This document shows positions 50,001-55,717 of a DNA stretch of 64,000 nt, piece after piece. A program made the translations under genes and the position numbers. Source of the stretch: Macrosoma leucophasiata. Its lineage: Eukaryota; Arthropoda; Insecta; Lepidoptera; Hedylidae. The DNA lies in assembly GCA_036365455.1 (NCBI GenBank), contig JAWQUS010000030.1, positions 3,038,001 through 3,102,000 on the forward strand, in the 5' to 3' direction. The notes beneath the pieces are model-generated. The model ran no database searches, was not told the origin of the DNA, and worked only from the letters and a program-made list of their open reading frames with translations. How positions within the stretch are numbered: position 1 is the stretch's first letter; every line of letters begins with the position of its first letter.

Positions 50001-53000
50001 TTCTACTGTATTTATAAAATGACATCCACGCGGGCGATGCCGCGGGGAACAGCTAGTATACAGGAGCCTACAGCATATATATATATGCTGTATATGCTGT
50101 GTATTAAAGTTTTACTAGAGTTTAAACTCAGGGTAATTTGATTTGAACAAGATATTATTATTCTTTATAGTTTTTGAGATATGATATTTATTTCCAAAAA
50201 CTGCAAATAAAAATCTCGATACACTTTACTCGGTACTACGGAACCTTTCATAGGCGAGTCAGAGTCGCGAGAGACTCGCGCTTGGCTGCTTTTTTCTTTT
50301 TAAGGTACGGAAAAAGAACCCTAGCTAAATTATTTGATAAAACAAAATCCTTATTACCTTCAGATCACATTTAAGGTACATAGGTGGAGTGGCAGTCCTG
50401 GCTATCAACTCGTCCTTCAACTTGATCAGCTCCCGGAGTTTGGGGTACTCCTCAAAGCGATCCGCCAGGCCCACGTCGCGGATGAAGTTCTGAGGCCTCT
50501 GGCCCGTATCCACGAAGTGCTGGCAGTAGTCATTGTGTGGGTTCGATGATTGTGTGCCCTGAAACAAAAGGTCACATCAGCCAAAAGACGTTTACGGCTG
50601 GATAAAGCCTTCCCCAAAGACACTTACAACATTGTAGCATTATGCGTCATTAAGGGAGAATATGCCATAATCGCCATGCTTGGCCTGTGTAGCGCCTGTG
50701 TGCAATGAAACCCTGATGCCCCCTAGACCTGAACCCCCCTCCCCCCTATAACTATATTATACTACTATGCCGTCGTAACGAAAGTTTTTTCATATTCCAA
50801 CAAGCTATTTTATAACTAGGTACAGCTTACAGTATGATATTAGTTACGACCTTTCTGCGTTTCATACCATGATGGTCCAATGGACGATGACGATGGACGA
50901 TGCTCTTAGCCGCGGCGCACACTGGGACGGCGGCGCCCGTGTGCATTGCACACCCTGCACTGCTATACTGCCTGTATAGTTTAAGCCGTAACAACATAGG
51001 CCTCAGGGGTGGCAACACATCTGCATTTTGACCTCTGGTTTTTATGTAGATGTTCATAGGATCATCAATGTGAACTGCATGCTTGCTCGTCACCTTTTTT
51101 ATGTTTTATATTATTTCGCATTAACACATGCTTGTGAAATATATTTTATTTTAAAGAAAAATGGAAAGAAAATTTTGACTTCAGGCGAGACTCGAACTCG
51201 CGGCCTTCTGGGAATCTAGTCCAGCCGCTCTTCCAATTGAGCTACTGAAGTCCTGTCCGATTTGTCAAATCTTTCCTTCACATTTATTGCATTGCTTTAT
51301 GGTAGCAGCAGCGCCATCTATTGCCAACTATGCTAGTTAGGCAACCGATATAATAGACTTTGCAGTTTAATGAATATCGTAAAGAAGTCGCTTTTACCCT
51401 TAATAATGTTTTATATTATTTCGCATTAACACATGCTAACTAACTAGCATAGTTGGCAATAGATGGCGCTGCTGCTACCATAAAGCAATGCAATAAATGT
51501 GAAGGAAAGATTTGACCAATCGGACAGGACCTTTTTTATATTAAAAACAAATGGCAAAATTAACAAACCTTCAAGAATGTGGAAGAGTCAGTGTAAACAA
51601 GGCTGTCTGGCTCTTTGGGGACAGGCTTTTCATTACCATCAGCGGTGTACTCTGTCGCTGCCTGCTTCTTGGGGAGAACGTCGAGTGGTGCGCCGAGTGC
51701 GTGCCGGAGCTCACTGACACTGGATACTCCTAGCTGGAAGACATAACTTCACTATAAACACTTACCCCCTTATTCATAAATGTATATTAGATATGTTTTA
51801 GCTATAGAATGCTGTCTTTGTCAGTTGCATTGTTAAATTTGCAGGATAGAAAAAGACAAAGGAGAGATTAGCAACACTTTAGCTAAAATACGTTTTTGAA
51901 TAAAGGGGTTACATTAATAACTGCCCCAGTAATCTAGTGGAAGCAGGTCACTACTGCAATGCTGGGGCCTGGGTTTGATCCCTCATCGAGGCAATCAGAG
52001 ATAAGGGTGTATTATCCACCTAGTAGAGTTCCAATGTAGCAGCTTAAGGGCATAGGCACCACCGCATTACCTAATATACTTGCCGTTAAATGGTAGTGTT
52101 CAGCACTATCATGTTCCAGTCAGGTGGTAATGTACGACCCTGTATTTTCCGACATAGTGGCATAACATCTTAGGCTTCAGGAGTGTAATGCATCTGCATT
52201 TTGATGTTGGTCTTTGTGTAGGTGTCTATAGGCTGCAGTCATCATTTAACATCAATGTGAACTGCATGCATCCATTTAGGTTAATTGTCCGTATGTACAA
52301 TTTATTTATATTGTAGGTTATGAATTATTACATTATCTAACACTATTATTCTATTTTACACGGGCACTGTAATAAGCCTATGTCAAACAAAATGCCACCA
52401 ACTTTAATATAATTCAAAAATACACCAAGAAAACGAAATAAAATAAATGCACCACATGCCTCTTTCAAGGTTTCCACCAAAACCCCAAATATTTTGTTGT
52501 TTTTTTTATGTCTGGTACGTAAGATGTTATACTTCTTAAATGCTTCTAATTTTGCAATGCCTTCTAGTAAATCCATTGAGTAGATATGGACTGATTACAT
52601 TCATTTCTTAACATAGGTATATCATTGTTTTTTTTTGGTAAATAATAAAGGTTGCAAACAAGCATGCAGTTCTCATTGATATTCAGTCTTCACTTATCTA
52701 CTGCAGCTTATACCCTACTTACACAAAGACTAGAGGTTAAAATGCAGATGCATTGCCACCCCTGAGACCCGTAGTAGTTATGTCTCTGTGATAAGTTATT
52801 ACAATGCCATTCAAGAGATGGAGGTAATGAAATAGGCACTCCAAGGTTCTTCAACCACCTTTCAATTCCATTGTCAGGTCCTCTATACTAGCTCAATGTG
52901 TTTGCAATACAGTTGGTTAATATAACTCACATAATAGCACAGGATGCTATTATTTTATAGGATATACATAATGATATGTAACAAGACAGTATAATGCTTA

Positions 53001-53969
53001 TGCCTTAATGCAATTATTGCGTCTCCTAACATTTGTATGGCACATTGCAGTGCTATACGAATCTACTAGTGGTGGAATTTAAATTACGTGGCTCATGGTA
53101 CCAACACATTACTTGATCCATCTGTCACTCAACCGTCTTTCTACTGGTGGTAGAGCTCCAGTGACAGAGCTCACGGGCGTAGGCACTACCTAATATATTT
53201 GCCGCTAAATGGTAGTGTTCAGCACTATCGTGTTCCGGTCAGGTAGTAATGTATGGCCCTGTAATTTCCGGCAGAGGCACAATAATTTAGGCCTCAGGAG
53301 TGGTAGCACATCTGTATGTGTGGGTATATGGTCTGTGAACTGCATGCTTGTTTGCCACTTCCATTACACAATGAAAAAAAAAAGAGAAAACTGGTAGGGT
53401 TCAGCACAATCGTGTTTCGGTCAGATGGTAATGTATGGAACCGAAATAACTATCACACAGTCAAAACAACGTACTCCTCAGCTCACGAGTGGCAACACAC
53501 TGGCATTTTCACCTCCGGTTTTAGTGCGAGATTCACAGACCGCACTTCAACTTTACTTTGAGCAAAGTATGCTTAGAACTGTCAGAAATGTATGGGGTTT
53601 GACAGTTCGAAGCGTACTTTACTCGAAAGTAAAGTGGCACTGGGGTCTGTGAATCTCGCCCTTAGTGTAGATATATAGAAACAATATTCACTTCCCGTCA
53701 AGATGACCTGCATGTTTGTTTTCCAACATTATTCATTATCATTACAAATATATATTAAATATGTACCTATTTGTTAACTACGATGGAAAGAAATAACATC
53801 ATAGATGTAGTGCAGCGCTAGGTTAAATGTGTAAACGAACCGTTTGTGCGAGCAATTTCTTTCTTCTTTGAGACCTTTCTCGCAATTCCTTCAACTTTTC
53901 ACTCATAGTCACTGTTCTCTTTTTTAGTTTACAAACGCTTCCTGAATTCGCTTCAGATTTGTTTGACAT
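37782..53969 (-). CDS. METTL14: METTL14, m6A methyltransferase subunit (complete, six exons)
   Basis: RNA-binding, non-catalytic partner of METTL3 in the nuclear N6-adenosine methyltransferase that marks mRNA. Exons at 53841-53969, 51569-51733, 50358-50558, 48911-49067, 38682-38991 and 37782-38028 sum to 1209 nt (402 codons plus stop) and join in frame with GT/AG borders. Landmarks: N-terminal [20 protein letters not shown] (human MDSRLQEIRERQ-like), [20 protein letters not shown], the EPPL motif that replaces the catalytic DPPW of METTL3, [20 protein letters not shown] across the exon 4/5 join, [30 protein letters not shown], and an RGG-type C-terminus. Human METTL14 has 456 residues; the shortfall is in the N-terminal linker and the RGG tail. 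Intron 4 is about 9.9 kb and contains a LINE nest and a tandem array derived from exon 4. Confidence 0.97.
38105..38378 (-). repeat. Family A copy in METTL14 intron 5
   Basis: Spans from the T-run tail to GGAACTCTACCACCAGG. It begins about 75 bp from the acceptor of METTL14 exon 6. Confidence 0.85.
38572..38655 (+). mobile_element. SINE B-related tRNA-like head
   Basis: CCTTCGGTAGTTCAGTGGTA, GCTGGACTGGTTATCCTGAG and GTTCGATTCCCAGCC. About 25 bp from the donor of METTL14 exon 5. Confidence 0.7.
38682..38991 (-). CDS. METTL14: METTL14 exon 5
   Basis: Acceptor TTTTCAG, donor AGAAG|GTGGGT, 310 nt, phase 1 to 2. It encodes [69 protein letters not shown] and [14 protein letters not shown]. Overlapping frames on both strands are shadows. 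Confidence 0.97.
39680..39890 (-). mobile_element. 3' end of the frameshifted LINE
   Basis: Sequence from AATAAATGAATAAAC-type tail inward. Nearly the same sequence occurs at 61065-61260, including CTCCTGGAGAGCAC and AAATTCCTCCATTTCCCC, which defines it as the family's 3' UTR. A shorter tail piece is at 38512-38550. Confidence 0.8.
39995..41984 (-). pseudogene. Second LINE reverse transcriptase, frameshifted (jockey/CR1-like)
   Basis: Three overlapping pieces: 41595-41984 (linker), 40948-41577 ([43 protein letters not shown]) and 39995-40933 ([34 protein letters not shown]). Breaks occur near 41590 and at a G-run near 40983, just before the [16 protein letters not shown] block, which continues in the next frame. 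No AP endonuclease domain is visible. It lies downstream of the intact LINE on the same strand, and its 3' end continues to about 39680. Confidence 0.88.
42080..42500 (-). mobile_element. 5' part of the older LINE next to the nested insertion
   Basis: An open stretch ([20 protein letters not shown] and following) leads toward the frameshifted reverse transcriptase. It ends where the (TTTA)n tail of the intact LINE begins, so the younger element seems to have landed here. Function of this segment is not recognised. Confidence 0.5.
42890..45814 (-). CDS. LINE ORF2: AP endonuclease plus reverse transcriptase (intact)
   Basis: A 974-residue uninterrupted frame. The N-terminal third is an APE-type endonuclease: NAQS (N49), SETW (E75), GDFNTD (D181, N183), WIDLI (D225) and SRHD (H249). 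The reverse transcriptase follows: FRPISILP (533-540), [26 protein letters not shown] (catalytic Asp about 604), [16 protein letters not shown] (690-693) and KDLGLYLD. The C-terminus ends with the thumb-like [13 protein letters not shown] block common in CR1/jockey-type elements. No stop or frameshift is seen, which suggests a recent insertion. It lies in METTL14 intron 4 in the same direction as the gene. Confidence 0.95.
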   Translation of the reverse strand: MSDNDSFHSALDSSSISCSSLDNSLSVSSQLNEEFSRFPHSLNVCHVNAQSVPQHHSELLSMFSDTTVHVILISETWLKPELLSTTFSLPGFVLIRNDRIGKRAGGVAIYLRSNIPFKTVSSSPTLYSAGPEYLCIELTVKGVKAVLGVFYCPPAIDYFSSIESLFMSLSSEYQHIIFMGDFNTDMLKCNSRSRLLLSILESSNLTMLNLCPTHHNIGSDDSWIDLIITANADKICHYGQLAAPGLSRHDLLYLSYKIKAPKVKHSIIYMRNFSKINFENLKADASSIDWCQVEEAATIDKKVSVLNTLILGLFDTHAPLHAVRVKRPPAPWINRGVRMAMSRRNRAFRTYKRDRCVANWDLYKRARNRCNQMVRAAKRHYINDNVKNSSPADVWKFLKSLGFTKPLLNINSLNLSINDLNLHFSKTVPLDHATKLDTFIYLTSIPNLTSSIFSFSSVTGDEVHKIFKTLNSKAVGCDGVGRTMLLPLINFILPSLTHIINFSLESGIFPDVWRKAFVIPLPKMSNPSLVNHFRPISILPFLSKILEVVVHTQFSNYIHKHDLLSPLQSGFRPGHSTATALLKVVEDVRLGMEHSKLTVLVLIDFSNAFNAVDYDILIAILSKLGTLPLVQKWFSSYLRGRQQAVRIDRDFSDWSELSSGVPQGGILSPLLFSLFINSVTYFLKCSYHLYADDLQLYVQTDYENMDYAISSLNKDLLSLSLWSQKFGISVNINKCQACILGSTYFVNKLDLNNLSPLIFNSTPIRLARVVKDLGLYLDTTLSWGSQITNICKVTTATLRSLYRFKHFLPWKTKLLLVQSLIFPAIDYADVCYSDLSQEFLSKLDRLLNNSIRFIFGLRKYDHISSYRSKLKWLPIRHRRSLRILCLLFSILNDPSSPAYLKCKFKFLGDSHHLDLRSSVNLILDIPSHHSGFMSNSFAITAIKLWNTLPIDIKKSPSKFTFKRKLRDFFLKSAS
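46374..47222 (-). CDS. LINE ORF1 (coiled-coil, RNA-binding-like)
   Basis: 282 residues, upstream of ORF2 on the same strand with a 560-bp gap. The second Met ([20 protein letters not shown]) may be the real start. A heptad-rich segment ([20 protein letters not shown]) is followed by [13 protein letters not shown], which resembles the RRM-type fold of L1-like ORF1 proteins, and a basic tail SRSRREKRK. It probably coats the element RNA for retrotransposition. Assigned to ORF2's element by position and orientation. Confidence 0.75.
   Translation of the reverse strand: MSTYLPATSNITSLVTSEFHFTFITIIKFKKMATVAHIAEFQRTAMEALNQRMTKFESHLKASSPGNDLSSLIKDFSAFKDHVWSVLNSLQQHIAEVSRNVDAIEMRHRRKFLLLGGVPENSSEDTFLTVLTILHSKLGLTDLDKSSLSVCHRLGVSSGRTRPILFRFAKLENKALVWGKKSKLKGSNYVISEFLTRQRQASFMLARRLFGVADTWTNDGNIYIKLSDGKRHRLLDHNDLITLAAAHGKSTVEQLEVPSQATSHSKLAAEEAPSRSRREKRK
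47535..47837 (-). pseudogene. Remnant of a retrotransposon ORF1-like protein
   Basis: A 100-residue frame with a helical start ([20 protein letters not shown]), a Ser-rich linker and [17 protein letters not shown]; it reads on past the first stop as [20 protein letters not shown]. The layout resembles the esterase-like ORF1 proteins of insect LINEs. It may be the other half of the older LINE split by the intact element. Weak similarity only. Confidence 0.4.
48030..48099. repeat. Inverted repeat at the distal end of the METTL14 array
   Basis: The arms 48030-48057 and 48071-48099 are inverted copies of the array spacer (GTGTGCAGTAGTCCTGC against GCAGGACTACTGCACAC) with a 13-base loop. This is the only place where the spacer occurs in the opposite direction and it caps the array. 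Confidence 0.85.
48102..48903 (-). repeat. Tandem array of eight METTL14 exon-4/intron units
   Basis: Units begin at 48102, 48205, 48306, 48407, 48508, 48606, 48704 and 48802 (lengths 103, 101, 101, 101, 98, 98, 98, 102). The real exon 4 continues the series from 48904. On the minus strand each unit has a CACCTGCACCACCTC core, the coding for [14 protein letters not shown] (the Met codon is altered in units 2 and 3), the donor GAGG|GTGAGT, a C-tract of variable length, CTGCAG, and GACTACTGCACACGG. Most length differences lie in the C/G tract. The apparent open frames across the array on both strands are by-products of the periodic sequence. Confidence 0.95.
48911..49067 (-). CDS. METTL14: METTL14 exon 4 (EPPL motif)
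   Basis: Acceptor GTTCAG, donor GAGG|GTGAGT, 157 nt, phase 0 to 1. It encodes [20 protein letters not shown], then the [11 protein letters not shown] segment and [19 protein letters not shown] is the degenerate active-site motif typical of METTL14. The 3' half of this exon is the parent of the tandem array immediately downstream in transcription (48102-48903). Confidence 0.97.
49245..50055 (+). mobile_element. Helitron-like repeat split by a pogo element
   Basis: 5' part at 49245-49397 (ATCCCTACTTATATTATAAA, CTGAACCGATTTTAATGAAA) and 3' part at 50009-50055 ending GCCGCGGGGAACAGCTAGT. This CTAGT-type end is typical of lepidopteran non-autonomous Helitrons. Confidence 0.7.
49398..50008. mobile_element. 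Non-autonomous pogo/Tigger-like element with TA target site
   Basis: 611 bp; AGAAGCTCTTTATTCGCG at both ends (21 of 22 terminal bases match) and TA at 49396-49397 and 50009-50010. No transposase; an internal frame at 49635-49829 is not a gene. It splits a Helitron-like repeat. Confidence 0.88.
50358..50558 (-). CDS. METTL14: METTL14 exon 3
   Basis: Acceptor TGTTTCAG, donor CTGAAG|GTAATA, 201 nt, phase 0. It encodes [20 protein letters not shown], then [20 protein letters not shown] and [20 protein letters not shown], almost identical to vertebrate METTL14. Confidence 0.97.
50985..51105 (+). repeat. Family A, 3' part
   Basis: GGCCTCAGGGGTGGCAACAC, CATTTTGACCTCTGG and GTGAACTGCATGCTTGCTC; antisense to METTL14 in intron 2. 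Confidence 0.75.
51110..51540. mobile_element. SINE B copy within a second palindrome
   Basis: tRNA-like head on minus at 51177-51252. 51265-51345 (TTATTGCATTGCTTTATGGT, GCGCCATCTATTGCC, ACTATGCTAGTTAG) is repeated in reverse at 51440-51510. It ends about 30 bp from METTL14 exon 2. Confidence 0.75.
51569..51733 (-). CDS. METTL14: METTL14 exon 2
   Basis: Acceptor CTTCCAG, donor AAG|GTTTGT, 165 nt, phase 0. It starts [14 protein letters not shown], aligning with human LGAESADSIGAVLN, passes through a variable linker and ends YTDSSTFLK (human YKDSSTFLK). A 144-bp MITE lies only about 30 bp upstream (51765-51908), and a palindromic SINE segment ends about 35 bp downstream, so the exon is tightly boxed in by repeats. 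Confidence 0.95.
51765..51908. mobile_element. MITE G, copy 2
   Basis: 144 bp with the same ends, flanked by TTA at 51762-51764 and 51909-51911. About 30 bp from METTL14 exon 2. Confidence 0.9.
51925..52012 (+). mobile_element. SINE C head fragment
   Basis: CCCAGTAATCTAGTGGAAGC and GGCCTGGGTTTGATCCCTC, then GCAATCAGAGATAAGGGTG. Confidence 0.65.
52017..52272 (+). repeat. Family A copy in METTL14 intron 1
   Basis: AGAGTTCCAATGTAGCAGC to TGTGAACTGCATGC; the tail is missing. It abuts SINE C at 51925-52012. Confidence 0.8.
52340..52505. repeat. Duplicated 160-bp segment, intron copy
   Basis: GGGCACTGTAATAAGCC, AACAAAATGCCACCAACTTT, AATACACCAAGAAAACG and CATGCCTCTTTCAAGG. The same segment is at 54232-54395. 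They flank METTL14 exon 1 in direct orientation. The minus-strand frame 52346-52576 is not shared intact with the other copy. Confidence 0.8.
52628..52812 (-). repeat. Family A, degraded copy
   Basis: TTGCAAACAAGCATGCAGTTC-type start, CAAAGACTAGAGGTTAAAAT and GCATTGCCACCCCTGAGAC. Confidence 0.65.
53143..53383 (+). repeat. Family A copy
   Basis: TACTGGTGGTAGAGCTCCAG to TTTGCCACTTCCATTACACA and an A-run. A second, older partial copy follows (53393-53545), itself split by a MITE. Confidence 0.85.
53393..53720 (+). repeat. Family A copy split by a MITE
   Basis: GGTTCAGCACAATCGTG to CACCTCCGGTTTTA, interrupted by the hairpin MITE, then TTAGTGTAGATATATAGAAA and GACCTGCATGTTTGTT. The split gives the MITE's target site. 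Confidence 0.7.
53529..53661. mobile_element. MITE P, copy 3, inserted in Family A
   Basis: GCGAGATTCACAGACCGCAC and GGTCTGTGAATCTCGCC. The broken Family A copy has TTA on both sides, consistent with a 3-bp target duplication of the PIF/Harbinger type. Confidence 0.88.
53841..53969 (-). CDS. METTL14: METTL14 exon 1
   Basis: Two in-frame ATGs are present. The one ending at 53969 adds 21 residues ([20 protein letters not shown] and T). The one ending at 53906 gives [20 protein letters not shown] and aligns with the human start MDSRLQEIRERQ. The inner start is likelier by homology; the outer is kept because the frame is open. The donor is ACG|GTTCGT at 53841/53840, phase 0. Confidence 0.88.
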
Positions 53970-54231
53970 CTGTGTTTTTTTTTTTTGTTATTATGGCGTC
54001 GCTATTACGCATATTGCCAGTGTCAAGTAAAACGATATTTCATATTTATGCAGCGTAAAAGTTAGTATAATATAGTCATCAAGTATAATACGTAAGTATC
54101 AAGTATATAAGTTATCAAGTATAATATGTCAGTCAAGTGAGTTACAATCAAGTTATTCGAGTAAAGTGATGGCTACTTTACCAGAACATTTACAATGAAG
54201 TTTTGGAGGCAACCTGAAAGGTCGTGTTTTC

Positions 54232-54395
54232 GCACTGTTATTCTATTTCACTATACATGGGCACTGTAATAAACCGATATCAAACAAAATGCCACCAACT
54301 TTATTCAATATAACTTAAAAATACACCAAGAAAATGAAATAAAATAAGAGCACCATACGCCTCTTTTAAGGTTCCCGCCAAAACTCCCATCTGTC
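54232..54395. repeat. Duplicated 160-bp segment, upstream copy
   Basis: GGGCACTGTAATAAACCG, AACAAAATGCCACCAACTTT, AATACACCAAGAAAATG and TACGCCTCTTTTAAGG. Whether it is a transposable element or a local duplication is open. Confidence 0.8.
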
Positions 54396-54578
54396 TGTTG
54401 ACCACAGAGTACATTGCTGTTGACATTTGACATTTCTCTTTGGGCCTAGTTAGTAGTAATTATCAGAATTAAAACGTAAAATAACATTTGTTATCCAATT
54501 CAAACATTCGTAGTGCTAGGTGAATAAGCAAAAGACGCAGTAGACTATAGGTATTCGCTTACAATTTCCAGTTAGACC

Positions 54579-54777
54579 GGCTACACACACCACCCGATAA
54601 TCGGACGCGATATGGGGGCAGTTGTGGTGGGGATGATCGTCCCTAAATCGTGAGCTCGCTGGAAGCGATACAATTTTGGTTACGATTTGCTTACACACAA
54701 GGCGATTTAGGGTACGATCTATGGTCCTCCCCACCACAGCCCCGATATCGCGTCTGATAATCGGGTCGTGTGTAGCC
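54579..54777. mobile_element. MITE H, second copy
   Basis: Ends GGCTACACACAC and GTCGTGTGTAGCC, with CGTGAGCTCGCTGGAAGCGA inside, the reverse complement of the 1507 copy. In the METTL14/ATAD1 intergenic region. Confidence 0.85.
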
Positions 54778-55544
54778 ATTCTTAGAACTGAAACAAAATT
54801 GAAGTCAAAAGCTTGCAGCACTGAAAATTGATGTCAGATTGGGGATTTTTTAGAACTATTGGTGTGAATCCCCTTGAAGATTGACGGAAAAATATTTACT
54901 ACTAGGTATTCTACCAAGCAAAGAATAAAAATGTATCTGTCTAGTCTGTCTACCACTTAGAATCCTGCACCGTCCCAATAGAGCTGATAAATAAATAAAT
55001 CTTAGACCAAGTGGTCTTTGTTCTATGTAAGGTCAAGTGGTCCGAATTATCCGAATGGTCCGAGTGGTCCGACCTCTCCACCCTGTGGTATACCTTTAAA
55101 TACTATAGTATAGAAAGAGAAGATGGGACCTCACCACCTCACCACATTGAAACTAATACACATCGAATTATGTAGATTCCTGCCCGAAGTCAAATTTTTC
55201 TTTCCGTTTTTTCTTTAATTTCTAGTAATGAAACGCCACAAAGAAGGTAATAGACACGGCAATTTTGCCGTATTTCAAATTAAAGATACAACATATCTTT
55301 GGAAAATCTATCGTAATTTTAGAAGATTTCTACCATCAAATCGATTTCGGAGTTGGTAAGTTGGTAACACTGACTGGCACTGACTGAACTGAAGTTCACT
55401 GACTGACGTAAAAAATTGTTGAAAGATTGTAGAACAATACACATGTAAATCGCAATATTTTTACTGTAGTAAATTAAAGAGCAGTGTGATTTGGAGAGCA
55501 GCTTTGAGTTTTATTTGTGATCGGTTTTATTTTTCACATTCGGC

Positions 55545-55717
55545 ATGATGGTGGAGGGCTCGGCATTTACGCGGAATGATGTGTTCCAAATGGCCATTCG
55601 AGTGGCATTCGTGTCTGCTGTGACTTATTTCTCTATAAAATGGCTAGTGAACCAAATAGACCCGACGTCGAAGAGTCGCAAGAAAGCCGAAGAAAGAGCG
55701 CGGGAACAGTTACGCAA
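55545..55717 (+). CDS. ATAD1: ATAD1 exon 1 (membrane anchor)
   Basis: [20 protein letters not shown] and [20 protein letters not shown], then a basic linker. It aligns with human SRNEVVGLIFRLTIFGAVTY and TIKWMVDAIDPT. The donor CGCAA|GTGGGT (phase 2) was chosen because it joins to the exon 2 frame. The 5' UTR lies in 55420-55544 by position. Confidence 0.95.

Larger units (their letters stand above)
53970..55544. promoter_or_regulatory. Divergent METTL14/ATAD1 intergenic region
   Basis: About 1.6 kb between two start codons pointing away from each other, likely containing both promoters. It holds a duplicated 160-bp segment (54235-54395) and a MITE (54579-54777). The 3' half (54800-55540) is AT-rich with no recognisable repeat or reading frame. 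No clear TATA box or other element can be assigned. Confidence 0.5.

Noticed and set aside
52346..52576. 76-codon minus frame with hydrophobic stretch
   Set aside because: Lies in the duplicated 160-bp segment; the other copy breaks the frame, so conservation as a protein is not supported.
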